NCBI GenBank assembly: GCA_012031475.1
Contig: JAAUTJ010000257.1
Coordinates: 1 to 6,894 of the forward strand
Direction of reading: 5' to 3'
Length of the DNA: 6,894 bases
Origin: Leptolyngbyaceae cyanobacterium SM1_3_5
GTDB taxonomy: Bacteria > Cyanobacteriota > Cyanobacteriia > Elainellales > Elainellaceae
Below are positions 1 to 6,871 of the stretch, piece by piece. The notes under the pieces are model-generated. The model saw only the letters and a program-made list of their open reading frames with translations, made no database searches and was not told where the DNA came from. Made by a program: the position numbers and the translations under genes. The stretch's first letter is position 1. Each line of letters starts with the position of its first letter.

Positions 1-1626
1 TTTTTAATTGGAAGCGATTGTCCCTTGACCTACCTGCTCAAATCGATGCTTTCACAGCACGATTTAGTTGATGTTGAAACCGATGAAGTAAAAGGATGGG
101 AATTGGCTCGATCGCAACGCTATGATTTAATTGTTCTTGATGTTGAACTTCCCAATCTAAATCACATCAGCTTTTGTCAGCGCTTGCGGGAAAGTAACAG
201 TTCAGCATTGATCCTGTTACTTAACATGCCGATAGATTGTCTAAACCCAAATTCAGATGATTACATCGCAAAGCCAGTTACCCCTTCAGAAGTCGAAGCT
301 CGAATTTATAGTTTACTGAAACAGAAATCTGCTGCTTCGGCTTTAAGGTGGGGAGCATTGCATCTCAATCTTAATACTTGCGAGGCGACATTTGCAGGGT
401 TGTCGCTGAAGCTAACAGCGAAGGAATATGCCATCTTGGAATTATTTTTGAGCAATCAGCAGCGCATTTACAGTCAAAGTGCTTTGTTAGAGCGGCTGTG
501 GTCAGTAGAAGATTTGGCGGCGGGGGAAAATGCCGTGCGGACTCACATCAAGCGATTGCGTCAAAAGCTCAAGGCCGCAGGCGCACCGGAACTTTTAGAA
601 ACGGTGTATGGACTGGGGTATCGCTTAAATGAAGCTTGCCGCGACAGTCAGCAGCGATCGCCTTCGCCTGTAAATTCAGTTGACAATTCCTATTCTCATC
701 ATTCAGATGGAATTCTACAGCGATCGAGTTATTCAATGACCGTGCCTGCCAAAGCGACCGATGCAAAAGTCATGATTTTAGATGATGATTTGCTGACGCT
801 CCGATTGCTACAAACGGTTTTAGAGCCTTGGGGCTTTCAGGTGACAACGCTTGATCATCCCCAAAACTTTTGGAATTGCCTCGATCAAGTTCATCCTGAT
901 CTGCTGGTGCTAGATGTTCAAATGCCAGAAATTGATGGAATTGAACTGTGTCAAATCATCCGCAACGATCGCCGCTGGGACTGGCTACCCATCTTGTTTT
1001 TAACTGGGTCAAAAAACTCAGAGACAATTCAACAAATTTTTGCAGCCGGAGCCGATGACTATGCGAGCAAACCTGTTGTTGCTGCCGAACTGATTGCCCG
1101 CATTCTTAGCCGACTAGAGCGGACTCGCCTGCTGCGGACGCAAGCTGAACTTGATCCGCTGACTGGGCTACTGAATCGCTTTTATTCGAGTCAGGCGATC
1201 GAGCAGCAGCTTGATCAAGCAGAACAAACCCAGCAATCTTTCTGCTTTGCTGTACTTGAACTTCAAAATTTCAAGCGATTTAATCTTCAGCAAGGCTATT
1301 CAGTTAGCGATCGTTTGTTGCGCCACATTGCTCAAGTTCTATGCCAAGAACTGCACGAAGATCACATTATCGCCTATTGGCAATGCGGCGAATTTATAAT
1401 TGGACTACGAGATGTAGAGCGCGATTGCGCCATTCAACAAATACAAGAAATTCTATCAGCACTAGATTGCTTGACGATGGACGCAGCGATCGAAAAATTT
1501 CCATCGATCGCTACTAGTGTTGTGCAATACTCCCGTGACGGCACAACGCTACAGGAGCTTTATCAAGCCGCGATCGAAACGCTTACGGTTAAAGAGTTTA
1601 TGGCTTGCAATCGCCAGTTTTCCTAA
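1..1626 (+). CDS. Composite response regulator: REC - OmpR/PhoB winged helix - REC - degenerate GGDEF (5' end outside window)
   Basis: The reading frame is open from base 1, so the gene begins upstream; the TTG at 25 lies inside the first receiver and is not the start. Residues are counted from base 1 (541 visible). Receiver 1 (about 1-108) keeps the phospho-acceptor Asp47 (IVLDV) and Lys91 (IAKP). However, its acidic pair reads GSDCP where EDDP is usual, the switch Thr is Asn75, and the alpha4 region is about 6-7 residues short. A PhoB-type winged helix follows (113-211), with recognition-helix motif VRTHIKRLRQKL and wing motif YGLGYRL. A Q/S/N-rich linker leads to receiver 2 (about 256-370), which looks intact: Asp261-263, Asp305, Thr335, Lys357. 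The C-terminus (about 384-535) is a GGDEF fold starting DPLTGLLNR, but the signature reads QCGEF and the metal-binding Asp is Glu420, so diguanylate cyclase activity is unlikely. Probable role: cytoplasmic transcription factor with two phospho-inputs. The convergent hybrid kinase is the obvious candidate partner (inference). Confidence 0.93.
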   Translation, partial: FLIGSDCPLTYLLKSMLSQHDLVDVETDEVKGWELARSQRYDLIVLDVELPNLNHISFCQRLRESNSSALILLLNMPIDCLNPNSDDYIAKPVTPSEVEARIYSLLKQKSAASALRWGALHLNLNTCEATFAGLSLKLTAKEYAILELFLSNQQRIYSQSALLERLWSVEDLAAGENAVRTHIKRLRQKLKAAGAPELLETVYGLGYRLNEACRDSQQRSPSPVNSVDNSYSHHSDGILQRSSYSMTVPAKATDAKVMILDDDLLTLRLLQTVLEPWGFQVTTLDHPQNFWNCLDQVHPDLLVLDVQMPEIDGIELCQIIRNDRRWDWLPILFLTGSKNSETIQQIFAAGADDYASKPVVAAELIARILSRLERTRLLRTQAELDPLTGLLNRFYSSQAIEQQLDQAEQTQQSFCFAVLELQNFKRFNLQQGYSVSDRLLRHIAQVLCQELHEDHIIAYWQCGEFIIGLRDVERDCAIQQIQEILSALDCLTMDAAIEKFPSIATSVVQYSRDGTTLQELYQAAIETLTVKEFMACNRQFS

Positions 1627-3119
1627 GTTCCAACGTAATTTTTTCGTTCCTGCTGTAAAGCATTCTGTAGATTTTTGTAGGCTGTTTCAATTTCAATAAC
1701 GCGATCGAATAGTTTTCCCAACCCTTGATTATCTACAGCTTCTTCGATCGCTCTACACTGCTCTGTCAACTGAATCGCTCCGATCGAAGCGCTGCAACCT
1801 TGCAGCGTATGGACGGCTCTTTTGAAGGTTCTACAGTCGCCTTGATCCAGCGAATTTCGTATGGTGGCAATTAGATCAGGTGCTTTTTGAAAATACAAAT
1901 CAATAATTTCCGCTATAAATGTCGCAGAATGACGGGTCGCAAACTGAAGTTGTCGCAGCACTTCTGGATCGATCAAACGTTCAGATTTCGACTGTTTGAT
2001 TTGAGAAAATTCGACCGCCTGATTTGTGGAGCGCGATCGAGATTGAGACAGCACTTGCGCTAATTCATCTAATCGTACAGGCTTCGTTAGATAGTCGCTC
2101 ATGCCTGCTTGCAAACAGCGCTGACGGTCTTCTTTCATTGCGCCCGCAGTCAGCGCAATGATGCGCGGGCGATCGATCGCTTGCCAGCCTTGATTAATCT
2201 GCTCTGTCGTCGCGATTCCGTCTAATTCCGGCATCTGCACATCCATTAAAATCAAATCATAAGCCTCACGATGCAGCGCAGCTAGCACTTCAACACCGTT
2301 ATTTGCAATATCAGCCTGGTAGCCCAGTTGATTTAGCATGAGCAGCATTAATCGCTGATTAATCGGATGGTCTTCTGCTAATAAGATCTTGAGTGAATGC
2401 GATCGAAGCGGCTGAATTGACTGAATGGTAGGACGATCAATCGCTTCTAATACAGCGGTAGCGGTGATCGTAAAATAAAACGTGCTACCTCGATCGAGTT
2501 GACTTTCAACCCACATTTTGCCGCCCATTTGTTCACAGAGGCGCTTACTAATCGCTAGCCCTAGTCCTGTTCCACCATAGCGACGAGTAATCGAAGTATC
2601 AACCTGACTAAACTCTTGAAATAAGCTGCTGAGTCGATCGCTCGGAATGCCAATTCCTGTATCTTGAATCGCGAATTTAATTTCATAGCGATCTTCTGCA
2701 TGAAGATGTGCTGTTGCTGAAATAATTACCTCTCCTAGTTCTGTGAACTTGATCGCATTGCCAATCAGATTAATCAGAATTTGGCGCAGTCGAGTCGGAT
2801 CTCCTACGATCGAATTCGGCAGGTTTGCTCGGTCTAAAAATGCCAGTTCAATTTTTTTTGCTGTGGCTTGAGCGGCAAGTAAATTCACTGCACCACGAAT
2901 GCACGATCGCAAATCGAACGGCTGAGATTCTAGCTCAATCGCACCTGCTTCAATCTTAGAAAAATCAAGAATATCATTAATAACGCTCAACAGAGCTTGA
3001 CCGCTACTGTTGATGATTTCAACGAGTTGACGCTGATGGGAAGTGAGACCGGAATTAAGCAGCAGTTCTGCTGTTCCGATCACGCCATTCATCGGAGTCC
3101 GAATTTCATGACTCATCAT
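1623..3119 (-). CDS. Hybrid sensor histidine kinase, catalytic part: HisKA - HATPase_c - REC - Hpt
   Basis: This ORF carries the phosphorelay half of a hybrid kinase. HisKA begins at once with the H-box SHEIRTPMNG (phospho-acceptor His4). HATPase_c follows: N-box Asn117/Asn121, G1 box DTGIGIP (153-159), G2 box GGTGLGLAI (182-190). The receiver spans about 243-358, with Asp249-250 region acids, Asp293 (LMDVQMP), Thr324 and Lys346 (LTKP). A C-terminal Hpt domain spans about 383-490 with His437 in AVHTLQGCSASIGA. All phosphotransfer residues are present, giving a His-Asp-His relay that needs an outside receiver. The ATG at 3119 cannot be the native start: it lies inside the H-box helix, and the frame stays open upstream to 3194 with typical pre-H-box sequence (AADDANRAKSAFLAM). 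The sensor half lies in another frame at 3151-3633, separated by clustered indels. The TAG stop overlaps the regulator's TAA. As read, the product would lack the sensor and the first part of the dimerisation helix. Confidence 0.9.
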   Translation of the reverse strand: MMSHEIRTPMNGVIGTAELLLNSGLTSHQRQLVEIINSSGQALLSVINDILDFSKIEAGAIELESQPFDLRSCIRGAVNLLAAQATAKKIELAFLDRANLPNSIVGDPTRLRQILINLIGNAIKFTELGEVIISATAHLHAEDRYEIKFAIQDTGIGIPSDRLSSLFQEFSQVDTSITRRYGGTGLGLAISKRLCEQMGGKMWVESQLDRGSTFYFTITATAVLEAIDRPTIQSIQPLRSHSLKILLAEDHPINQRLMLLMLNQLGYQADIANNGVEVLAALHREAYDLILMDVQMPELDGIATTEQINQGWQAIDRPRIIALTAGAMKEDRQRCLQAGMSDYLTKPVRLDELAQVLSQSRSRSTNQAVEFSQIKQSKSERLIDPEVLRQLQFATRHSATFIAEIIDLYFQKAPDLIATIRNSLDQGDCRTFKRAVHTLQGCSASIGAIQLTEQCRAIEEAVDNQGLGKLFDRVIEIETAYKNLQNALQQERKNYVGT

Positions 3120-3170
3120 CGCTAGGAATGCACTTTTAGCTCGATTCGCATCATCGGCGGCATATTTTGC

Positions 3171-3243
3171 TTTTCCAAGGCGGCATTTGTTCAGTCAGTT
3201 TTGCAGTAGCAGTTCGGTTTCGTTCGCTCGCTGAACAAGCATG
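3171..3243 (-). other. Cluster of about four frameshifting indels inside the kinase gene
   Basis: On the minus strand the expected coiled coil joining sensor and HisKA can be read only by changing frame four times. Between CAG (3246-3244) and CTT (3239-3237) there are four bases (CATG) where three are expected, after which LVQRANETELLLQ reads in the new frame. An A-run at 3202-3199 then leads to TGA at 3197-3195; one extra A would give QKLTEQ. The A-run at 3188-3186 needs one more A to read EQNAALEK. The A-run at 3174-3171 needs one more A to read EKAKYAADD, which continues in frame into the H-box. The restored segment is a typical coiled coil for this kinase type. The coordinates are seen directly; the direction of each change is inferred from restored family-like sequence. 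Confidence 0.75.
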
Positions 3244-3391
3244 CTGCTCTAAAATCATTCTTTTGCTGACATCTTCGATCGAAATCAGAAGTTGATCTGC
3301 TGAATCGTTATCATCGCGTTCAACGTGAAGATCAATATAAAGTAAATGATTTTCTGCTGTCGATCGCGCAATTCCCCGCAGCGTCAAATCG

Positions 3392-3436
3392 TTTTGTGGC
3401 TCAAACTTTTGTGGCTCAAACTTTTGTGGCTCAAAC
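3392..3436. repeat. Perfect 15-bp tandem repeat, three copies
   Basis: Three identical copies of TTTTGTGGCTCAAAC lie head to tail at 3392-3406, 3407-3421 and 3422-3436. On the minus strand each copy adds five codons (FEPQK, with the last copy passing into FEPQN), so the array keeps frame. It sits in the PAS-like sensor where related sequences have a variable loop before the LRGIAR strand. The lack of any mismatch suggests recent expansion by replication slippage. Confidence 0.95.
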
Positions 3437-3766
3437 ATTGCGTCTAACTGTGGCTCATAGCCGACCAGTTCTGGAAAGCCAAGTCGAACATCTTGGCCTG
3501 TTGCGATCGCTGCTGATGCTTCAGCAAAATCAAAAAAACGGGCTGATGTTTCCAGGATGATAAAGTTGCGATCGATCACTAGATATTCAATGCGGTGTAG
3601 CTTTGGCATTGAGTGACAAAATCGGTGATTCATTCGTTCAAAAAGTGTTAATGTAGCGTTTCAAAATTTCCTTGTTAGTGTTCCCATCTGCAACGAAATT
3701 TGATCTCAGTCTTACATATTGACGACTAAAGTGGGGTTTCTCTTCCTTCAACTGCGTGAATTTATC

Positions 3767-3795
3767 GAGTAAAGAGCGATCGCTGCTTTTTACTC
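3767..3795 (+). repeat. Inverted repeat: 11-bp stem, 7-base loop, containing a HIP1 site
   Basis: GAGTAAAGAGC (3767-3777) pairs with GCTTTTTACTC (3785-3795) along all 11 positions, with a single G-U wobble at 3774, around the loop GATCGCT. The loop and inner stem contain the HIP1 octamer at 3776-3783. No T-run follows on either strand, so it does not look like an intrinsic terminator. It may be a leader hairpin or an operator-like site; no family match is claimed. Confidence 0.7.
3776..3783. repeat. HIP1 palindrome GCGATCGC
   Basis: This is one of five exact HIP1 octamers in the window; the others are 654-661, 3503-3510, 5846-5853 and 6852-6859. HIP1 is a highly iterated palindrome of many cyanobacterial genomes and is the strongest taxonomic clue here. 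This copy lies in the inner stem and loop of the 3767-3795 hairpin; the others are inside coding sequence. Confidence 0.9.
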
Positions 3796-3845
3796 AATTC
3801 CAACGGCTGAAATTTTCCCTAGAAATACTGAATTTTAATCTTTGG

Positions 3846-3890
3846 CCTAAAAAGTCACAAATTCGCCACATTCTTTTTTTACTTTTTAGG
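3846..3890. repeat. Perfect 10-bp inverted repeat with 25-bp spacer
   Basis: CCTAAAAAGT (3846-3855) is the exact reverse complement of ACTTTTTAGG (3881-3890). The 25-base spacer includes a T7 run (3874-3880) just before the second arm. In RNA it would form a stem with a large loop. Because the T-run is inside the loop and not after the stem, a standard terminator is not supported. A paired-site operator or recombination site is equally possible. Confidence 0.65.
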
Positions 3891-3941
3891 TATCGCACTC
3901 AAGGCCGAGCCAAGACTCAAAATAAGCGAAATCTTCTCGAC

Positions 3942-3977
3942 TCAGCAGTTTTGGATCGATCGAATTTCTTCTGCTGA
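3942..3977. repeat. 7-bp inverted repeat just upstream of the Ig-repeat gene
   Basis: TCAGCAG (3942-3948) and CTGCTGA (3971-3977) are reverse complements, separated by 22 bases that include the palindrome GATCGATC. The second arm ends 35 bases before the ATG at 4013. Seven base pairs with this loop is a weak structure, and chance is a real possibility. Confidence 0.4.
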
Positions 3978-3999
3978 CTATCGTTCATCTATTTTAACT

Positions 4000-4003
4000 G
4001 GAG
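4000..4003 (+). promoter_or_regulatory. Shine-Dalgarno site for the Ig-repeat gene
   Basis: GGAG ends nine bases before the ATG at 4013, a normal spacing. It supports that ATG as the start, and the anchor-L-like domain begins immediately after it. Confidence 0.65.
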
Positions 4004-4012
4004 TTCTCTGTT

Positions 4013-6871
4013 ATGTCTCTAAACGTCACCCCTGTCACCGGAACTGCAACTGAAATTGCGGCTGCTTTGTTGGCTGAAATTGCCGGAAACACGACGGGTT
4101 TCAGCAATATTCAAGCCACCATTACAGGCAAGCCAGAATCGTTTGGCAAGTTCACAGGCGATCCGTTTGGTTTGACGAGTGGAATTGTTCTCAGCACCGG
4201 ATTCGCAACGCAAGCAGTGGGGCCAAATCAGTTTGAGAACTTGTCAGGAGATTTGAATGGCGATCCGGCTACGAACGGCGGCGTGTTTGATGAAGCGGTT
4301 TTGACGATTACGTTTGATTCGGCCAGCGCGACAAAAGCATTTTTCTCCTATGTGTTTGCGTCCGATGAATTTGTGGAGTTTGGTGGTTCTGAGTTCAACG
4401 ACAAGTTTGAACTGTTGATTAACGGAGTCAATGCTGCCAGACTCAACAATGGTGATGAAATTAGCGTCAATGCGCTGGTTCCTGATGTGAATGATCCGGC
4501 CACTTGGAGTCCTGATTTCATTGACAATACAGGCGGGCAGGAAAGCCAAGACACGGAGTTTGACGGCTACACAAAATTCCTCAATTTCGAGGCCGATATT
4601 AATGCTGGGGCGAACACGATCGCCATTCGCCTCAAAGATGTGGGCGACAACGAGTATGACTCGGCAGTGTTCATCAAACAAGGCAGTTTTGGCACGATCA
4701 AGCCGATCGTCCCCACGCCGCCGCCCGCTCCGACCGCGATCGATTTGCTAACAGACACCGCCACGACTGCCAGCGCTTCAACGACAGATAATCGCACCTA
4801 CGAAGCAACTCCAGATTTTTCGGGTCAAGGCTCAAAAGCAGGCAACATCATCAAGCTGTTTAGCCGCGTGGACGGATTGATTGGGCAGACGACGATCGCC
4901 GCTGATCGCACCTGGACGATCGCCAATGCGAGTTTTGGCGGGCAAGATTTGCTGGTGGGCGAACACCGAATTTTTGCGATCGAATACGATGCGGTCAGCG
5001 GTTTAGCCAGTCGGCGCTCATCAGAACTGTCCGTCTTCATTGACAGTCCCGATCGCGAAACGGACACGACGGCTCCGACGGCTCCTGTCAACCTCGACTT
5101 GGTGACAGCTTCAGACGATGTGAATTCGTTTGGCTCCCAAACCAACACGGATAACGACACCAACGATCGCACCCCGACGATCAGCGGCGAAGCCGAACCC
5201 AACAGCGTCATTACGCTCTACAGCGACAAAGACGGCGCGATCGGTTCGGCGCGAGTCGGGCGCGATGGCAAGTGGTCGATCACGGCGACTCAACTGCGGT
5301 CGGGCGATCATGTGATCACGGCAGAGGCGCGAGACTGGGCGGGCAACGTCAGCGGGCGATCGACTGATCTGAATCTTTCAGTTCGCAACGTGCCCAGCAC
5401 TCCCGACCTGACAGCGGGTTCTGACACAGGTGCTTCACCCTCCGACAACCTCACGCTCGATTCGACTCCGACCTTTCAGGGTGTGGCAGAAGCGGGTTCG
5501 ACCGTTGAGCTTTTCATCGATGGTGCATCAGTCGGGACTGTGACTGCTGATGCTCAAGGGAAATGGGCGTTTACCTCGACGGCTTTGGCCGAAGGTGTCC
5601 ACACGATTCAGGCGAGAGCCACCAATCGCCAGACCGGAACTTACGACGATCTCTCGAAAGAACTGCGGTTTACGATCGATCGTACATTGCCGCTTGTCAC
5701 CACCCCCGATCTGAGCGCCACCAGCGACAACGGCCCCTCCAACAGCGACGACATCACCAGCATCAAGTCACCCAGCTTCACCGGAACAGCAGACCCCGGC
5801 TCAACCGTGACCGTTGCCAGCAGTCTTGATGGCGTTTTGGGAACGGCGATCGCGGACGCAACGGGCAAATGGACGCTCAACGTTAGTACGCGGAAAAAGC
5901 TGCAATCTGGAAATCACCAAATCACCGCTCAAGCCGTTGATGCGGCTGGCAACCAAAGTCCAATTTCTGCCCCGCTGAGTTTGACCAGCCTGCCGGATGT
6001 GTCTGCCCCGGATTTGAAAGCCTCCAGCGATTCTGGCGTTTCCAGCAGCGACAACTACACCAATGACACGACACCGACCTTCACGGGAACGGGCGAACTG
6101 GGCAGTACGGTAACGCTGTTTTACCTGGACGGCACGGGCACTCGCGTCAACATCGGCTCGATCGTTGTCAGCACGGATGATGGCGAAGGCGGCGGCCTAT
6201 GGGAAATTACGACAACCACGCTGCCTGAAGGCGTTTACGACATCCGAGCGGAAGCTGAAAAGAGCGGCTTCACCAGCTTCACTTCTAATCTGCTGCAAGT
6301 GACGATCGACACCGACAACAATGGCACGATCAGAACGGATGCCCCCGCCAATCTCGACCTGACAACTGCAACCGATTCGGGAACCGACACCACTGACAAC
6401 ATCACGACGAACAATCGACCAACCTTTACCGGAACGGGCGTTGCAGGCAACTCGATCGAACTATTCGACGGAGCCACCAAAATCGGAACGGCGATCGTCC
6501 GCGCCGATGGAACCTGGGAAATTACGCCCGCTGCGGCATTGGCACTCGGCAGCCATGACATCAGCGCTCGGCAAATCGACAAAGCTGGAAATATCAGCGA
6601 CTTCTCACCCGTTTTGTCTGCCCCGAACAAGGTGACGATCGTGCCGCGTCCGTCAGCGGGCAGGCCGGACTTGATCGCCGCTGATGATTCGGGCATCTCG
6701 AACACAGACAACCTCACGAAGAACAACACGCCGACGCTCACGGGCACAGGTTCGATCGGCAGCACGATCGAAATTTTCGACGGAGCCGCCAAAATTGGGA
6801 CAGCTTTAGTCGATGGCAGCGGCAACTGGAGCTTTACGGCTCCCACGCTGAGCGATCGCACCCATAGATGA
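4013..6871 (+). CDS. Choice-of-anchor L-like protein with tandem bacterial Ig-like repeats (adhesin/exoprotein), probably continuing past the window
   Basis: The N-terminal domain (about 1-225) matches the choice-of-anchor L pattern as I know it: SGIVLSTGFATQAVGPN, then FDEAVLTITFDSASATKAFFSYVFASDEF, shown here as separate motifs, then EFNDKFELLINGVN and NTIAIRLKDVGDNEYDSAVF. A proline-rich linker (PTPPPAP, 234-240) leads to about seven Ig-like repeats of about 100 residues: roughly 240-345, 355-458, 462-556, 563-658, 664-766, 776-876 and 883-952. Each shows TPTFTGTxxxGSTVxLF, DGxxxGT, a GxW strand, and most show GxHxIxA. There is no obvious Sec signal peptide at the start, as in type I-secreted cyanobacterial exoproteins; that route is inference, since no C-terminal signal is visible. 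The TGA at 6869-6871 cuts repeat 7 mid-strand. Reading one frame over gives MTAK, and the original frame then resumes as AIDI, the expected end of the strand. The protein is probably much longer. Likely role: cell-surface or matrix adhesion; the ligand is unknown. Confidence 0.88.
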   Translation: MSLNVTPVTGTATEIAAALLAEIAGNTTGFSNIQATITGKPESFGKFTGDPFGLTSGIVLSTGFATQAVGPNQFENLSGDLNGDPATNGGVFDEAVLTITFDSASATKAFFSYVFASDEFVEFGGSEFNDKFELLINGVNAARLNNGDEISVNALVPDVNDPATWSPDFIDNTGGQESQDTEFDGYTKFLNFEADINAGANTIAIRLKDVGDNEYDSAVFIKQGSFGTIKPIVPTPPPAPTAIDLLTDTATTASASTTDNRTYEATPDFSGQGSKAGNIIKLFSRVDGLIGQTTIAADRTWTIANASFGGQDLLVGEHRIFAIEYDAVSGLASRRSSELSVFIDSPDRETDTTAPTAPVNLDLVTASDDVNSFGSQTNTDNDTNDRTPTISGEAEPNSVITLYSDKDGAIGSARVGRDGKWSITATQLRSGDHVITAEARDWAGNVSGRSTDLNLSVRNVPSTPDLTAGSDTGASPSDNLTLDSTPTFQGVAEAGSTVELFIDGASVGTVTADAQGKWAFTSTALAEGVHTIQARATNRQTGTYDDLSKELRFTIDRTLPLVTTPDLSATSDNGPSNSDDITSIKSPSFTGTADPGSTVTVASSLDGVLGTAIADATGKWTLNVSTRKKLQSGNHQITAQAVDAAGNQSPISAPLSLTSLPDVSAPDLKASSDSGVSSSDNYTNDTTPTFTGTGELGSTVTLFYLDGTGTRVNIGSIVVSTDDGEGGGLWEITTTTLPEGVYDIRAEAEKSGFTSFTSNLLQVTIDTDNNGTIRTDAPANLDLTTATDSGTDTTDNITTNNRPTFTGTGVAGNSIELFDGATKIGTAIVRADGTWEITPAAALALGSHDISARQIDKAGNISDFSPVLSAPNKVTIVPRPSAGRPDLIAADDSGISNTDNLTKNNTPTLTGTGSIGSTIEIFDGAAKIGTALVDGSGNWSFTAPTLSDRTHR
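4730..6868 (+). repeat. Array of about seven degenerate Ig-like repeat units of about 300 bp
   Basis: The units share protein motifs but differ clearly at DNA level, so this is an old array, unlike the fresh 15-bp repeat in the kinase. Most units begin with a PDL(T/S)A-x-SD(S/T)G-like strand followed by a D/N-rich loop (for example SSSDNYTNDTTPTFTG, TDTTDNITTNNRPTFTG), which could bind calcium (inference). Unit 1 is the most divergent. Unit 5 has an insertion (TGTRVNIGS and DDGEGGG). The array is visibly richer in G+C than the anchor domain before it. Confidence 0.8.

Larger units (their letters stand above)
3151..3633 (-). pseudogene. N-terminal PAS-like sensor part of the same hybrid kinase, frameshifted
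   Basis: This 160-codon ORF reads as the sensor half of the kinase at 1623-3119. It contains RIEYLVIDRNFIILETS, DVRLGFPELVGYEPQ, GIARSTAENHLLYIDLHV and ends ISIEDVSKRMILEQ. I recognise this pattern from PAS-like input modules of cyanobacterial hybrid kinases, where it runs into a coiled coil and HisKA. There is no membrane segment, so the sensor is probably cytoplasmic. After ILEQ the frame is lost: the expected coiled coil (LVQRANETELLLQ) is encoded one frame over, and the ORF ends out of frame at TGA 3153-3151. Two starts are possible, ATG 3633 or ATG 3609. The second gives MPKLHRIEYL, which better fits the usual start of this module; neither has a clear Shine-Dalgarno site. The domain also holds an in-frame FEPQK triplication. 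It overlaps the open catalytic frame by 42 bases. Joined to the catalytic part it would give roughly 660-670 residues. Confidence 0.75.
3634..4012. other. Divergent intergenic region, AT-rich, with three inverted repeats
   Basis: This 379-bp gap separates the minus-strand kinase from the plus-strand Ig-repeat gene and should hold both promoters. I see no convincing gene: the longest open stretch (3756-3977, GTG start) has no good ribosome site and no recognisable protein motif. It contains three inverted repeats (3767-3795, 3846-3890, 3942-3977), all upstream of the Ig-repeat gene, and a GGAG site at 4000-4003. A TTGACG hexamer at 3719-3724 resembles a -35 element on the plus strand, but no good -10 follows at normal spacing. 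No unambiguous promoter could be assigned on either strand. Confidence 0.7.

Noticed and set aside
25..27. TTG as start codon of the response regulator
   Set aside because: The frame is open to base 1 and the preceding codons (FLIGSDCP) read as the first strand of the receiver, so the start lies upstream.
1623..1660. Bidirectional terminator at the convergent junction, near the T6 run at 1640-1645
   Set aside because: Only a 4-bp AACG/CGTT pairing flanks the T-run; there is no GC-rich stem followed by T residues on either strand.
3719..3724. TTGACG as a -35 promoter element
   Set aside because: The sequence 16-18 bases downstream (around 3741-3748) has no TATAAT-like hexamer, so a promoter call is not supported.
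3846..3890. Intrinsic terminator
   Set aside because: The T-run lies inside the loop, before the second arm, and the sequence after the stem is not T-rich.
3756..3977. 73-codon plus-strand ORF starting at GTG in the intergenic region
   Set aside because: No good ribosome site, no recognisable motif, and it overlaps three inverted repeats; it looks like a chance ORF in AT-rich non-coding DNA.
4244..4681. Minus-strand ORF opposite the anchor-L-like domain
   Set aside because: No protein motif, and the plus strand is clearly coding here.
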